64,000 bases of DNA from JABWCK01 sp043822385 (GCA_043822385.1 JBDRBT010000006.1:55017-119016), one strand, 5' to 3'. Shown: positions 24,302 to 33,207, counted from the stretch's first letter. Notes: a model not told the origin generated them from the sequence alone. Numbers and translations: made by a program.

Positions 24302-26212
24302 ATGGAATTAAATACGTCTACAGTTACTGTAAAGGATTTAGAAGCACTAGTTGAATCCGTATTACCTAAGGAATGCGAGTTAACTAAAGTAGAAGTTGAA
24401 GGTCCTCAAGTAGTGCTTTACTTGCGTAACATTAAGGCTTTTTACGAGGATGATCGTTTAATAACGAAAATAGCGTCTAAAGTGCGGAAGAAAGTATTGT
24501 TGCGCGTTGACGCTGACTCATTAATGCCTCCAGTGAAAGCTCTTGACGTAATTAAATCATTAATTCCACAAGACGCGGGTGTTGCTGAAATTCGGTTTGA
24601 CCCTGTTTTTCATGAAGTAGTTATTGAAGCTTTAAAGCCGGGTTTGGTTATTGGTAAAGGCGGTTTTGTATTAAAATCAATTATTTTGAATACTGGCTGG
24701 AGCCCTAGAGTATTGCGTTCGCCAACTAGCCCGAGCGAGGTAGAGAAAGCGATTCGCGGAGCTTTATTGTCTAATAGTCCTGCGCGTAAAAAGTTCTTGA
24801 TTAAGTTAGGCAAGAAAATGATTTCTGCTCCGTCTTCTTGCGATTGGGTTAAGTTAACTGCTTTAGGTGCTTTCAAGGAAGTAGGGCGGTCCTGCATTTT
24901 GATTCAAACCCCTAAAAGCAATGTTTTGCTTGATTGTGGAATGAACTTAGATACTTCTGATCCTTCTCGTGCTTACCCGTACTTGAATGCAATGGGTTTA
25001 GCGTTAGACCAGCTTGACGCAGTTATTTTGAGTCACGCTCACTTGGATCACTCTGGGTTTATTCCTTACTTGTATAAGTACGGTTACGACGGTCCAGTGT
25101 ATTGCACTCCGCCAACGCGAGACTTGTCTATATTGTTGCAGCAGGATTGCATTAACGTAATGAATTCTGAAACGCAACAAGGAGCTCCTTTCTCAGAGAA
25201 GGATGTAAAAACTGAATTAAATAACATGATTTGCCGTGATTACGGCGAGGTTACTGACGTTACTCCCGATCTTCGTTTTACTTTCTATAATGCAGGGCAC
25301 ATTCTTGGTTCTGCAAGCATTCATTTGCATATTGGCGACGGATTACACAATTTAGTTTACAGCGCTGACATTAAGTACGGTAGAACGAATTTATTTGACC
25401 CTGCTGAAACTCGTTTTCCAAGAGCTGAAACCTTGATTTTAGAGAGCACTTACGGTGGCAAGGATGATTTACTTCCTAAGTTAGAAGACAGCGAGAACCA
25501 TTTGGTTTCGGTTATTAGGGACGCTATTGCTCGCAGGGGCAAGGTATTGATTCCTGTTTTTGCTGTAGGACGCGCTCAAGAAATAATGTTGATTCTCGAA
25601 CGCGGTTTGAAGGATTTGAACGTGCCTGTTTACATTGATGGAATGAGCAAGGAAGCTTCATCTATTCACACGGTTTACCCTGAGTACTTGCGCAAGAACG
25701 TGCAGCGACGCATTTTACAAAACAATTCTCCTTTCGAGCACCCAATGTTTAACCACGTTGTTTCTAAAGAGCGAAAGGATATTGTTGAGAGTGAAGAACC
25801 GTCAGTTATTTTAGCTCCTTCCGGAATGCTTTCTGGAGGCACTAGCTTGCAGTTCTTGAAAATGCTTGCTTCTGACGAAAAGAACTCGTTAGTTTTCGTT
25901 GGTTACCAGAGTGCTTCTTCTTTAGGCCGGAAGATTCAGTCTGGCGTAAAGGAAGTTCCTATTTTGAATGAAAAGAGCAAGCTGGATTCCTTGAAGATAA
26001 ACTTATCAGTGTATACTGTTGACGGGTTTTCAGGTCACGCTGATCGTAGCCAATTGCTTGCTTACGTGAGGAATTTAAGGCCAAGGCCCCAGCGCGTTAT
26101 TACTAACCACGGTGACGAAGCTAAGTGTGATGATTTGGCTAGAGCTTTGTCTAGAATGATGCATTTGGATGCTCGTCCAATGATGAATTTAGATACTTCT
26201 AGATTGAGATGA
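24302..26212 (+). CDS. aCPSF1 beta-CASP ribonuclease
   Basis: A 636-residue archaeal CPSF73-like nuclease that acts in RNA decay and transcription termination. The N-terminal 170 residues hold KH domains (VIGKGG near 116). The metallo-beta-lactamase core has the HAHLDHSG zinc motif near 245, GHILGSA, and ADIKYG. The beta-CASP part has VLIPVFAVGRAQE, PSGMLSGG and the final FSGHADR motif. Full length for the family. ATG 24302 follows a GGTGAA site. The AK6-like gene overlaps its stop by four bases. Confidence 0.96.
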   Translation: MELNTSTVTVKDLEALVESVLPKECELTKVEVEGPQVVLYLRNIKAFYEDDRLITKIASKVRKKVLLRVDADSLMPPVKALDVIKSLIPQDAGVAEIRFDPVFHEVVIEALKPGLVIGKGGFVLKSIILNTGWSPRVLRSPTSPSEVEKAIRGALLSNSPARKKFLIKLGKKMISAPSSCDWVKLTALGAFKEVGRSCILIQTPKSNVLLDCGMNLDTSDPSRAYPYLNAMGLALDQLDAVILSHAHLDHSGFIPYLYKYGYDGPVYCTPPTRDLSILLQQDCINVMNSETQQGAPFSEKDVKTELNNMICRDYGEVTDVTPDLRFTFYNAGHILGSASIHLHIGDGLHNLVYSADIKYGRTNLFDPAETRFPRAETLILESTYGGKDDLLPKLEDSENHLVSVIRDAIARRGKVLIPVFAVGRAQEIMLILERGLKDLNVPVYIDGMSKEASSIHTVYPEYLRKNVQRRILQNNSPFEHPMFNHVVSKERKDIVESEEPSVILAPSGMLSGGTSLQFLKMLASDEKNSLVFVGYQSASSLGRKIQSGVKEVPILNEKSKLDSLKINLSVYTVDGFSGHADRSQLLAYVRNLRPRPQRVITNHGDEAKCDDLARALSRMMHLDARPMMNLDTSRLR

Positions 26213-26724
26213 CTTTCTTAATAACTGGTGTTCCAGGTTCAGGTAAAACTACTATAGCTAAAAAACTAGCTTTAAAGCTTGGTTTGCCTTTGATTGACGT
26301 TAACAAACTAGTTTTGGAAAAAAAGCTTTTTTATCCATCTAAAGAAAAAGAAAAGACGGTTAAACTAAAGGCGTTGGAGAGAGCGTTAAAAAAAATTATT
26401 TTAAAGCAAGAGTGCGTGGTGGATTCTCACTTGTTGTGCGAAATGTGTTTAGGCAAAAAAATCTTTGTTTTGCGTTGCAACCCCCTGGTTTTAGAGAAGC
26501 GTTTATTGAAGCGGCGTTATTCTAGAGCAAAAATTAAGGAAAATGTTTTGTCTGAAGTGTTGGATTACTGTGTAGTTAAGGCTGAAGAAAATTATTCTCG
26601 AGTTATTCAAATTAACAATTCACGGGGCGTTTGCGTTAAAAAAATTTTAAAGGAAAAAAAAGATGTTGTTAGCTGGCTTGATGCGAAGGTAATTAAGCGT
26701 TTTGCCTCTCTAGAAAAGCTTTAA
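26209..26724 (+). CDS. AK6/Fap7-type adenylate kinase
   Basis: A 171-residue P-loop kinase of the AK6/Fap7 type, which in archaea and eukaryotes acts in late small-subunit ribosome maturation and phosphorylates AMP. Walker A is GVPGSGKTT at 7-15; VVDSHLLCEM near 75 is the second motif, and LKRRYSRAKIKENVLSEVLDYC is the lid/helix region. The ATG overlaps the aCPSF1 stop, so expression is coupled. Confidence 0.9.
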   Translation: MTFLITGVPGSGKTTIAKKLALKLGLPLIDVNKLVLEKKLFYPSKEKEKTVKLKALERALKKIILKQECVVDSHLLCEMCLGKKIFVLRCNPLVLEKRLLKRRYSRAKIKENVLSEVLDYCVVKAEENYSRVIQINNSRGVCVKKILKEKKDVVSWLDAKVIKRFASLEKL

Positions 26725-26771
26725 AACAAGTTTATTTCATAATGCTTAACTGCTTAATGAGGTGAAGTCAA

Positions 26772-26843
26772 TTGTCCGATTATGATGAAGAGGATTTTGA
26801 CGAAGAAGAATGGGATGAAGAAGAAGACGAAGAAGAAGAGTAA
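26772..26843 (+). CDS. 23-residue acidic microprotein
   Basis: A tiny frame starting with TTG at 26772 and ending TAA at 26841-26843. The product starts MSDYDEEDFDEEEWDEEE and is acid-rich to its end (18 of 23 residues are Asp or Glu). A strong Shine-Dalgarno GAGGTGA (26759-26765) lies six bases upstream, which is the main support. It ends five bases before the convergent 202-residue gene. Acidic peptides could mimic DNA or bind basic proteins; function unknown. Confidence 0.6.
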   Translation: MSDYDEEDFDEEEWDEEEDEEEE

Positions 26844-26847
26844 AGAA

Positions 26848-27456
26848 TTATTTTTGTTTTTCAACTGATTCCATCATTTGTATAGTAATTACATCTGTTG
26901 GAATTATTTCTTCTTTTTTTACCCCTAATTTTTCCAAAAAATCTAGTGTTTGTTTTTCCTGGTTTTTGCGTGTTCTCTCCATTTTTGTTTTAGGCAACGC
27001 TATTTCAATAAAGCAGCCAAATTCGTCTATTTCTAATACCTTTATTTTAATTAGCATTAGTTTGAATTGCCATTCCGTTACTGCTCTGGCAAAAGCTTCT
27101 TGATAGCCGAGTTTGTCTAAGTCTTCTTGAATAGAATAACTGCTTTGTACTTCCAAGTCAATGTTTTCATCTTCTTGAGCCATGTACCCGTCAAACAAAA
27201 TAGTTTCTTTTTCCGTCTTTTTTTCAGTTCTAACTATAAAGTACGTGAAGACTTGTGGTGCTAGTTGTTTTGCGTGAATAACGTCAATGAATTCTCCCCC
27301 TGAAATAAATGCTGCTTTGTTTTTCTTTAGTGCGTAAACTGTTTTTTCAGCGTCTTTTATTATTCCCGTTAATCGTTGTTCAGGCAAGCCCCATTTTAAT
27401 GAGTGTTGTTTAGCTTGTTTTTTTTCAAACAAGTTCTTCAGAAAAGGAATGTCCAT
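26848..27456 (-). CDS. hypothetical protein
   Basis: A 202-residue soluble protein without signal or membrane segments. The C-terminal part (FGCFIEIALPKTKMER then LDFLEKLGVKKEEIIP) faintly recalls CYTH-domain proteins, but the ExExK start motif is not evident, so I do not assign it. Its start overlaps the end of the 820-residue coiled-coil gene by 32 bases, showing tight coupling and suggesting it works on or with that protein. Confidence 0.75.
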   Translation of the reverse strand: MDIPFLKNLFEKKQAKQHSLKWGLPEQRLTGIIKDAEKTVYALKKNKAAFISGGEFIDVIHAKQLAPQVFTYFIVRTEKKTEKETILFDGYMAQEDENIDLEVQSSYSIQEDLDKLGYQEAFARAVTEWQFKLMLIKIKVLEIDEFGCFIEIALPKTKMERTRKNQEKQTLDFLEKLGVKKEEIIPTDVITIQMMESVEKQK

Positions 27457-29887
27457 TTTTACTCCCTATTATTTTGTCTTTGTACTTTAACAAAAAGTAC
27501 GATAACGCGCTTATTATAACTAATCCAACTGCCCCGAAAAGAATGTAGTCTTCCTGCTTGTTTTTAGTTGCTGGAGGACTCACTTTTTTTGCTATGGCGT
27601 AAGCCGTTAAGTAATTTCCTGCGTCTAACGCGTTTTTAGCTTCCTTCAGAACACTATCGTCTAGAGTGAATTGCTTTGTTTTTTCTTCAGCTAAGCTTAC
27701 TTCTTTTTCTGCTTTAGACTTCATTGCGTCTATTAAGTTTTCTAACTCGCTTAGTTTTTTTCTTGAGTCTTCAAGGTTTTTTTCAAGGAGTTCCCGTGAG
27801 TAAGTAGTGTTTTTTCCTGATTCAATGCTGGTTTTTGCTTTATCCAACGGCTTAAGCAAAGTGCTTAAGTCTTTTAGAACCAAAGTAGTTTGCTGGTATT
27901 CTAAACTGTTTTTTTTCACTGAAGATTCTGCGTTAACTGCAGTTTCTAACTCTTTTTCCACGTCTTTTTTTTCTTCCAGGAAATCCATGTAATCGCTTAA
28001 AAAGTTATTCCAATTTTCTGGTTGTGGCGTTGGAATAAATATTATTGTAGTTTCAGTTGGTTCTAGTTCTTTTTTTGCTTCGCGTTTTTCCAGGATTATT
28101 GTTTTTTCTTCAAATTCTTGCATTCCGTTCAAAAGTAGCATTCCTTTATTTTCCGTTGCTTCCCCGCTTATTTTTGTGTAATTGTTTGTCGCAATATTAG
28201 TTTCAATTAGTTCTTGAGTAGCTGCGGGCAAAGTGTTTGTGAAAGTTAGTATTCTATAAGAAAGTTTTTCACTGCCGGCGTCAATTTCTTTTTCTTCCTC
28301 TATTGTTTTTAGAGCTGTTGAAATCAGCGCTTTTTTGTTTTCTTTAATGTAGTCACTAGTTTTCTTCAGGTTTTCAGTTATTGTTTCTAGTTCGCTTATG
28401 CTTTTTACTTCAATTCTCCCAGAAAAAGTTTCTAACGCAGTTTTCAAGTAATCAGCTTGTTTTTCCGGCAAGTATTTTTGGAACGCACTCAATTCCATAG
28501 CTAGGTTTGCGGCCCAACCGTATTCCTGAATTAATTTGTTTTGAATTCCTTCTTCTACGAAACCAACTTGTTTTAGCAAGTATTCTTGTTCCTTAGAATC
28601 TGCTTTTTTTAGCGCGTTGATTACTTCTTCAAGTATTTTTTCTTCTTCACTGAACCCGGCTTTGTTTTTTATTTCTTTAAGTAAGTCTTCTGTTTTTGCT
28701 TCAGTTTTTATTTTAATGAAGTCATCTGTGTTAATTTCGTTCAATACTTTTTCTAATTCCAGTGCGTTTTGGTACTTTATTTTTATTCTGTTTCCAATTG
28801 TTCCAACTGCTTTTTTAGGCGTGAATAAATCCTTACTCGCAATGCTTGTGAAAGACGTAGCGGCTAGTTTTTTATTTACTTCTTCTTTGAGTTTGTTCGT
28901 TTTTTCTTCTAGAAACGCTTCTATTTCTCTAGCTTCTTTTTCTAGTGTTTCGGATTTTTCAGTGCTTTCTTCCGCATGGTTTAACGCGTTAAATAACGCG
29001 TTATTGCTTTCTCCTAGAAACCCTTTTTCTCTTTTTTTTAGTAAGTCTTCAGCGTTTTTTAATTCGTTTTCTGCTTGGGAAAGAAGTTCTTGTGCTTCCA
29101 GCGAGTATTCTTGAGAGTAAAACGTGTTGCTTGATGAACTTATTTGGTTGGATTCGTCTCGCAAATCGTAATTGCTTGCATCAAAAATGTTGTTTGCCTC
29201 GTTTTTCCTGATTTTTGCTTTAGCTTGCTTTATGTTTTCAGTTGTTTTTTTTCTTAATTCGTTGTTTTCTTCAAGTAGTTTTTGCATTGCTAACTCTAAT
29301 TTTTCGTAAACTGTTTTTTGGCGTTTTATTGCGGAATCTTTTTCGAATACTTTATTTATGACTGCTTGATACGGCGTCCAAAAATCAGTCAGTAACTCAT
29401 TTAACTCGAGAATTCTTTCAGTTATGCTTCCTTTTGCTTTCGTTTTTTTAAGCAAGTTATTTTTTTCCGAGTTTAATTCGCTTATTGTTCCTGAAGCTAG
29501 TCCTGGGTTTTCTTGAGAGAATGCTTTTTCGAGTTCATTGCTTTTTTCGTCTATTAGTTCGTTTCCTTTTTTTACTGCTTCCAAAGCTTTATTCATTGCA
29601 TTAAAGAGTTTTTCGTTGCAAGCCATTTGTTGCGTGATTATTCCTACTGGATCAATTTTTTTAGGTATTTCTTCCTGGGCTTTTCTTGCTTCTTCCCGTG
29701 CTTCGCGCATTAAGTCTATGACTTGTTTAAACTCGGTGGTGGAAGCTAGTTCTGGGTGTATTTCGGGTTGGCTAGGCATGCAAGGGTATAACGGGAAGTA
29801 TTTTTGTCCTTCGATTAAGTAATTAAATTCGCTTAAGAACGCGCTTGTTATGGTTGTTAGTAGTAAAAGAAAAATTATTTTTTTCAT
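27425..29887 (-). CDS. exported coiled-coil protein with C-terminal anchor
   Basis: An 820-residue protein with an N-terminal signal peptide (MKKIIFLLLLTTITSAFL), then a long extracellular region that is Glu/Lys/Leu-rich and mostly coiled coil, and a C-terminal transmembrane helix (about 780-800, DYILFGAVGLVIISALSYFLL) with a short charged cytoplasmic tail. It would form a stalk-like surface protein. Charge-rich repeats such as SNELEKAF, LLKKREKG and LEKNLEDSRKKL mark the coil. The family is unknown. The downstream gene overlaps its end. Confidence 0.82.
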   Translation of the reverse strand: MKKIIFLLLLTTITSAFLSEFNYLIEGQKYFPLYPCMPSQPEIHPELASTTEFKQVIDLMREAREEARKAQEEIPKKIDPVGIITQQMACNEKLFNAMNKALEAVKKGNELIDEKSNELEKAFSQENPGLASGTISELNSEKNNLLKKTKAKGSITERILELNELLTDFWTPYQAVINKVFEKDSAIKRQKTVYEKLELAMQKLLEENNELRKKTTENIKQAKAKIRKNEANNIFDASNYDLRDESNQISSSSNTFYSQEYSLEAQELLSQAENELKNAEDLLKKREKGFLGESNNALFNALNHAEESTEKSETLEKEAREIEAFLEEKTNKLKEEVNKKLAATSFTSIASKDLFTPKKAVGTIGNRIKIKYQNALELEKVLNEINTDDFIKIKTEAKTEDLLKEIKNKAGFSEEEKILEEVINALKKADSKEQEYLLKQVGFVEEGIQNKLIQEYGWAANLAMELSAFQKYLPEKQADYLKTALETFSGRIEVKSISELETITENLKKTSDYIKENKKALISTALKTIEEEKEIDAGSEKLSYRILTFTNTLPAATQELIETNIATNNYTKISGEATENKGMLLLNGMQEFEEKTIILEKREAKKELEPTETTIIFIPTPQPENWNNFLSDYMDFLEEKKDVEKELETAVNAESSVKKNSLEYQQTTLVLKDLSTLLKPLDKAKTSIESGKNTTYSRELLEKNLEDSRKKLSELENLIDAMKSKAEKEVSLAEEKTKQFTLDDSVLKEAKNALDAGNYLTAYAIAKKVSPPATKNKQEDYILFGAVGLVIISALSYFLLKYKDKIIGSKNGHSFSEELV

Positions 29888-30020
29888 ATGAAAACTTGAT
29901 TTTTCTTTTGGTTTTAAACTTTAAGCAAGTTTTTTCTTTTTAGTCTATTTAGCCGATTTTTAGTCTTTGAATAAGCTTATTATATTTTTTCAGCTATTGT
30001 TTAGAAGAGGGGTTTCTTTT

Positions 30021-30503
30021 TTGAAGGTATTCAAGCACGGTAACGCTTTTGCGGTAGTACTTCCTAATTACTTAGTTAAAGCGTGCAACGTGAAGGAAGG
30101 TAGTGAACTGACTTTTGTTGAAACCAAAGACGGTTTGTTTGCTTTAATTCCATCTAGTGAGAAAAAAACTACTGGTTCTAGCGGGTTAAACGCGACTGGT
30201 TTCATGGTTTTTGAAGACGAAGCAGCAGTGAAAAAACTTTCTGATTCACTAGAAAAAGAAATTAAAGCGGGTTTAGTGAAAGGATTCAGGAGTTTTGATA
30301 AACGTTACTTTATTGTTTCAAAGTCGTTTTTGGATGAAAACTACCCTAAAGTGCTTTCTGCTTTAAAAACCAAGGAATTATCTTTAACTGAAATAAGCGA
30401 GAAAATCAAATTACCGCGTGACGCAACAGAGTGCTTGCTTGGAGTTTTGAAGGAGGAAGGAGAAGTAATAGAGAAAAAACGCGGTTTGTACAAGCTTGTT
30501 TAG
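30021..30503 (+). CDS. AbrB-like regulator with C-terminal winged helix
   Basis: A 160-residue protein starting with an AbrB-type domain (MKVFKHGNAFAVVLPNYLV, then VKEGSELTF), a linker, and a C-terminal part (LKTKELSLTEISEKIKLP, then LLGVLKEEGEVIEKKRGLYKL) that reads as a winged helix-turn-helix. Such a two-domain layout suggests a transcription factor. I chose TTG 30021 because AGAGGGG is just upstream and a TATA-like TTATTATATTTT lies at about 29975-29990; an upstream TTG at 29967 would add a hydrophobic leader. Confidence 0.75.
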   Translation: MKVFKHGNAFAVVLPNYLVKACNVKEGSELTFVETKDGLFALIPSSEKKTTGSSGLNATGFMVFEDEAAVKKLSDSLEKEIKAGLVKGFRSFDKRYFIVSKSFLDENYPKVLSALKTKELSLTEISEKIKLPRDATECLLGVLKEEGEVIEKKRGLYKLV

Positions 30504-30546
30504 AGGAATGAAAGGATTTTTATTGTTCTAACTGCTAAATTAGTTC

Positions 30547-30708
30547 ATGGCTCAAGAAAAAATCACTGCGCCCCAGAGTTCTGCGGGAATAACGAAGTTT
30601 TACGACGTAGTTGGAAGCGGCTTTTTATTAGATCCTAAAATAGTTATTGGTATAGCCATTGCTTTGATTGTCTTGGAGTTGGGTGTAAAGTGGCTAACAA
30701 AGCTGTAG
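30547..30708 (+). CDS. secG: Sec61-beta (preprotein translocase)
   Basis: A 53-residue protein too short for many gene finders. The cytoplasmic SSAGITKFYD and LLDPKIVIGIAIALIVLEL membrane helix match the archaeal Sec61-beta pattern (SSAGLxRYF, then a single C-terminal helix). It would stabilise the SecYE channel. It starts with ATG at 30547; its last 19 bases overlap the GTG-start gene in another frame, so the two are coupled. Confidence 0.88.
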   Translation: MAQEKITAPQSSAGITKFYDVVGSGFLLDPKIVIGIAIALIVLELGVKWLTKL

Positions 30709-31622
30709 ATGCTTTTTTTAAAGAAATTCCTAACGTCCTAATCATTGTTGTATTGCTTTTGGTTTTGCTTGTAGTTTTAACGAAGTTTAATTGGGTGCAT
30801 TGTTCACAGGTTCCTGGGAACTGGTGTAAAATTTATTGCGATTACGTAGAGCAATCTCACGGTAAAATAGCTTTAGTTTACGGAGATAATGGTTTAGGCG
30901 ATGAACAAGCCTTTTATCAAATGATGCGTTCTTTCCGGCCTAATACTTATGTTGAGCGTTTTCACTTGAATCATACCACCTCGGGTTTGCTTAACGGCTT
31001 TAATGCAGTTGTTTTAATGCATGCGAAAGAAATTTCCAGCCGGCAAGTACAAATGATTAAGGACTACGTTAATCGGGGCGGGGTTTTGATAGTTGTAGGG
31101 GATTCTGCGTCAAGCCATTACGTTGATGATTTTGATTTAATTACTGCCCGCCAGAAAAATGCTTCCTTTTTTGAGCAATTATTGATTGAAAACATTACTG
31201 ACGGTACTCCAGAGTATACTGATGCTATTCGTCAAGCAAAACAAACTAGTTGGTATCGCTTGTTGTATAATCAAAGTTACGTGAGTGGTTTTGATGCTTT
31301 AGAAGATGTATTTTCAGCTAAATTTGTTAGCGTGAAGAATTCTCCGGGAATTATAGAAATGAGGGGAGTATTGCGTGATAATTACGTTTGGAATGGCTTG
31401 AGTGCTAACATTTCTTTTCAAACCCCTGCTTTTGCTTTAATAACCCCTGATTCAGCTAGGGTTACTGAAATTGCTTTAATTAAGTTGAATGACAACGAGT
31501 TTTACCCCGCTATTTTTGAGTCTAGGTACGTAGGTAAAATAATTTATTTTGCTGTTCCCTTGGAGGATATTGGTTCTCCAGCATTAGTTAACAACTTGTT
31601 TGACTATTTGGTGGTATGCTAG
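30690..31622 (+). CDS. membrane-anchored GATase1-like protein A
   Basis: A 310-residue protein with one N-terminal transmembrane helix (about 14-35), then an exported domain that follows the class I glutamine-amidotransferase-like fold: GKIALVYGDNG, FNAVVLMHAKEISSRQVQMIKDYVNRGGVLIVVGDS. The catalytic Cys/His of true amidotransferases is not evident, as in DUF4350/ThuA-like domains. Cysteines near 40-50 (CSQVPGNWCKIYC) could form disulfides. It shares its layout with the next gene. Its GTG lies inside secG. Confidence 0.65.
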   Translation: MANKAVDAFFKEIPNVLIIVVLLLVLLVVLTKFNWVHCSQVPGNWCKIYCDYVEQSHGKIALVYGDNGLGDEQAFYQMMRSFRPNTYVERFHLNHTTSGLLNGFNAVVLMHAKEISSRQVQMIKDYVNRGGVLIVVGDSASSHYVDDFDLITARQKNASFFEQLLIENITDGTPEYTDAIRQAKQTSWYRLLYNQSYVSGFDALEDVFSAKFVSVKNSPGIIEMRGVLRDNYVWNGLSANISFQTPAFALITPDSARVTEIALIKLNDNEFYPAIFESRYVGKIIYFAVPLEDIGSPALVNNLFDYLVVC

Positions 31623-31660
31623 CAAGCAAGGTTTATTAATATAAAAACTACCTATTTTAG

Positions 31661-31672
31661 TATATATTTAAA
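31661..31672 (+). promoter_or_regulatory. TATA box TATATATTTAAA
   Basis: A clear TATA element 31 bases before the ATG at 31703, with GGTGGTG (31688-31694) as ribosome site. The second GATase1-like gene thus seems to have its own promoter. Confidence 0.5.
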
Positions 31673-31702
31673 AAGAATTGCGTCTATGGTGGTGTAAAAA
31701 AT

Positions 31703-32533
31703 ATGTCGAAAAAAAGAGGACAACAAATGCCTGCAGGCGGCTCATTTTTTGAGAGCGCTATCCCGCTGATTTTAATCGTAGTACTTGGTTTGTTTATTGC
31801 AGCTAGGTTTGGTTACTTGGATTTAAGCGGCGTGCCTTTAATTGGTTCGTTAGTGCCTAGTTCAAGCGTGGATATAGCAGTTATTGGAAACCCGTCTCAA
31901 GTATTAGTTAATGAATTACGCAGCAGAGACGCAACTCTTGCTGGAATAAAATACATGGGTCATTTACCTCAAGAAGCGGTAGTGGGCTCTGCTTTAGATA
32001 AGTACGATTTAATTATTCTGCAAGGAGAAGTTTACTGTGACCGAACTGCACGTGAAGCAATTCGCAATGCAGTGCAAGGCGGAACGAAACTACTAGTAGT
32101 TGGTAATGCTTGCACTCGAGTTCACAACGACAAGACGGTTTACGGCTGGGATTTTGTACTAAAAGATGTTATTCCAGTAAAGCTTTCTAACATTCAAGCT
32201 CATGAACCAGTTGGTCCAGAATCAATTACTGTAAACGGAAAACTAACTATCGTTTCTCAAGACCACCAAATGTTCATGGGAATCTTGAATCCTAGGTTTT
32301 CTGGAACTGTAACCAGTGTTTACCCAGCAGCTAACGCAGACATTCTAGCGTTAGTAAGCGAGTATGGTTCAAGTCCTGTAGGACCATCTGAATTCGCTAT
32401 TATGGAAAGCAAGGGTTTACTGAGCGGAAAGACAATGTACTTTGCTTTTGATCCAGGTACCATGATTGCTGAAGGCAATGGCGGAAGAAACATGTTTATT
32501 GCTTCCTTGTTGTACTTGAATGGAAAGAAGTAA
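31703..32533 (+). CDS. membrane-anchored GATase1-like protein B
   Basis: A 276-residue protein with a single N-terminal helix (about 18-33), then VDIAVIGNPSQVLVNELRS, DKYDLIILQGEVYCDRTAREAIR and GGTKLLVVGNACTR, the same amidotransferase-like core as its neighbour. A lone Cys sits in each strand-turn (VYCDR and NACTR). The C-terminal part (MYFAFDPGTM, GRNMFIASLLYLN) matches the end of the paralogue (IIYFAVPLEDI). Function unknown; likely faces the cell exterior. Confidence 0.65.
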   Translation: MSKKRGQQMPAGGSFFESAIPLILIVVLGLFIAARFGYLDLSGVPLIGSLVPSSSVDIAVIGNPSQVLVNELRSRDATLAGIKYMGHLPQEAVVGSALDKYDLIILQGEVYCDRTAREAIRNAVQGGTKLLVVGNACTRVHNDKTVYGWDFVLKDVIPVKLSNIQAHEPVGPESITVNGKLTIVSQDHQMFMGILNPRFSGTVTSVYPAANADILALVSEYGSSPVGPSEFAIMESKGLLSGKTMYFAFDPGTMIAEGNGGRNMFIASLLYLNGKK

Positions 32534-32630
32534 ACTCTTTTCTTTTTCCCTATTTTTTTTTTAATTAAAAACAAGTTAAGTCTCTTATAACGTTCTGTTA
32601 AAAACAATTGAATACAAGAGGTGTGCATAA

Positions 32631-32975
32631 ATGGAAGATACCAGCAATCAACTAGAACAACCAGAAGAATTGCCAAAACAAGAATTACCAAAACAAGAAT
32701 TGAAGCCGGATGGAAACATTATTTACGTTGGCAGCAAGAATGTAATGAGTTACGTTTTAGCAATAGTAACTAAATTCAACCAAGGCTTTAGCGAAGTAGT
32801 AGTTAAAGCAAGGGGCGCTACAATAAGCAGAGCTGTAGACGCTACTCAAATCGCTAAACACCGTTTCATAAACACGTTGAAAATAGATAAGTTTGACGTG
32901 ATTACTGAAGAATTACCTTCTGAAGATGGTTCAATTAGCAGGGTTTCAAGCGTTTCGCTATTACTAACTAAATAA
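32631..32975 (+). CDS. alba: Alba chromatin protein
   Basis: A 114-residue DNA/RNA-binding chromatin protein. The Alba core starts at about residue 30 (NIIYVGSKNVMSYVLAIV), followed by FSEVVVKARGATISRAVDA and a final SRVSSVSLLLTK. The first 28 residues are a Gln/Glu/Pro extension with an internal repeat of PKQEL, not part of the usual Alba domain. AGAGGTGTG lies just before the ATG. A tRNA-Ala gene follows. Confidence 0.95.
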   Translation: MEDTSNQLEQPEELPKQELPKQELKPDGNIIYVGSKNVMSYVLAIVTKFNQGFSEVVVKARGATISRAVDATQIAKHRFINTLKIDKFDVITEELPSEDGSISRVSSVSLLLTK

Positions 32976-33019
32976 AAACCTTCTTTCCCCCTTATTTTTT
33001 GTTTATTTTAGTTTTTGAT

Positions 33020-33043
33020 CGAACTTTTTTTTTCAAAAGTTCG
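33020..33043. repeat. hairpin CGAACTTTT/AAAAGTTCG, copy 2
   Basis: A perfect 9-bp inverted repeat (33020-33028 and 33035-33043) with loop TTTTTC; its last G is the first base of tRNA-Ala. The core matches the hairpins at 1821 and 33670. Confidence 0.65.
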
Positions 33044-33114
33044 GGCTCGTAGATCAACGGTAGATCGCCTCCATGGCATGGAGGAGGCTGCGGGTTCGAA
33101 TCCCGTCGAGTCCA
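33043..33114 (+). tRNA. tRNA-Ala (GGC)
   Basis: Acceptor GGGCTCG (33043-33049) pairs with CGAGTCC (33107-33113), with the G3:U70 wobble that identifies tRNA-Ala. D stem GATC/GATC; anticodon stem CCTCC/GGAGG with anticodon GGC at 33075-33077; T arm GCGGG-TTCGAAT-CCCGT. Discriminator A. CCA not encoded; no intron. A hairpin abuts its 5' end. Confidence 0.97.
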
Positions 33115-33207
33115 CTAATTTTTCTTTCTAAGAAAAATTAAGTAAAGAAATGAACGTTTAATCAAAGAACTAAAAAAAATTTAAGTAAAAGACTAAGAAA
33201 GAGTTTT

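Noticed and set aside
26779..26800. TATGATGAAGAGG, considered as a box C
   Set aside because: No D boxes follow; it is the coding part of the acidic microprotein.
28617..29114. 165-codon plus-strand frame opposite the coiled-coil protein
   Set aside because: Ser/Phe-rich shadow typical of the antisense of Lys/Glu-rich coiled coils.
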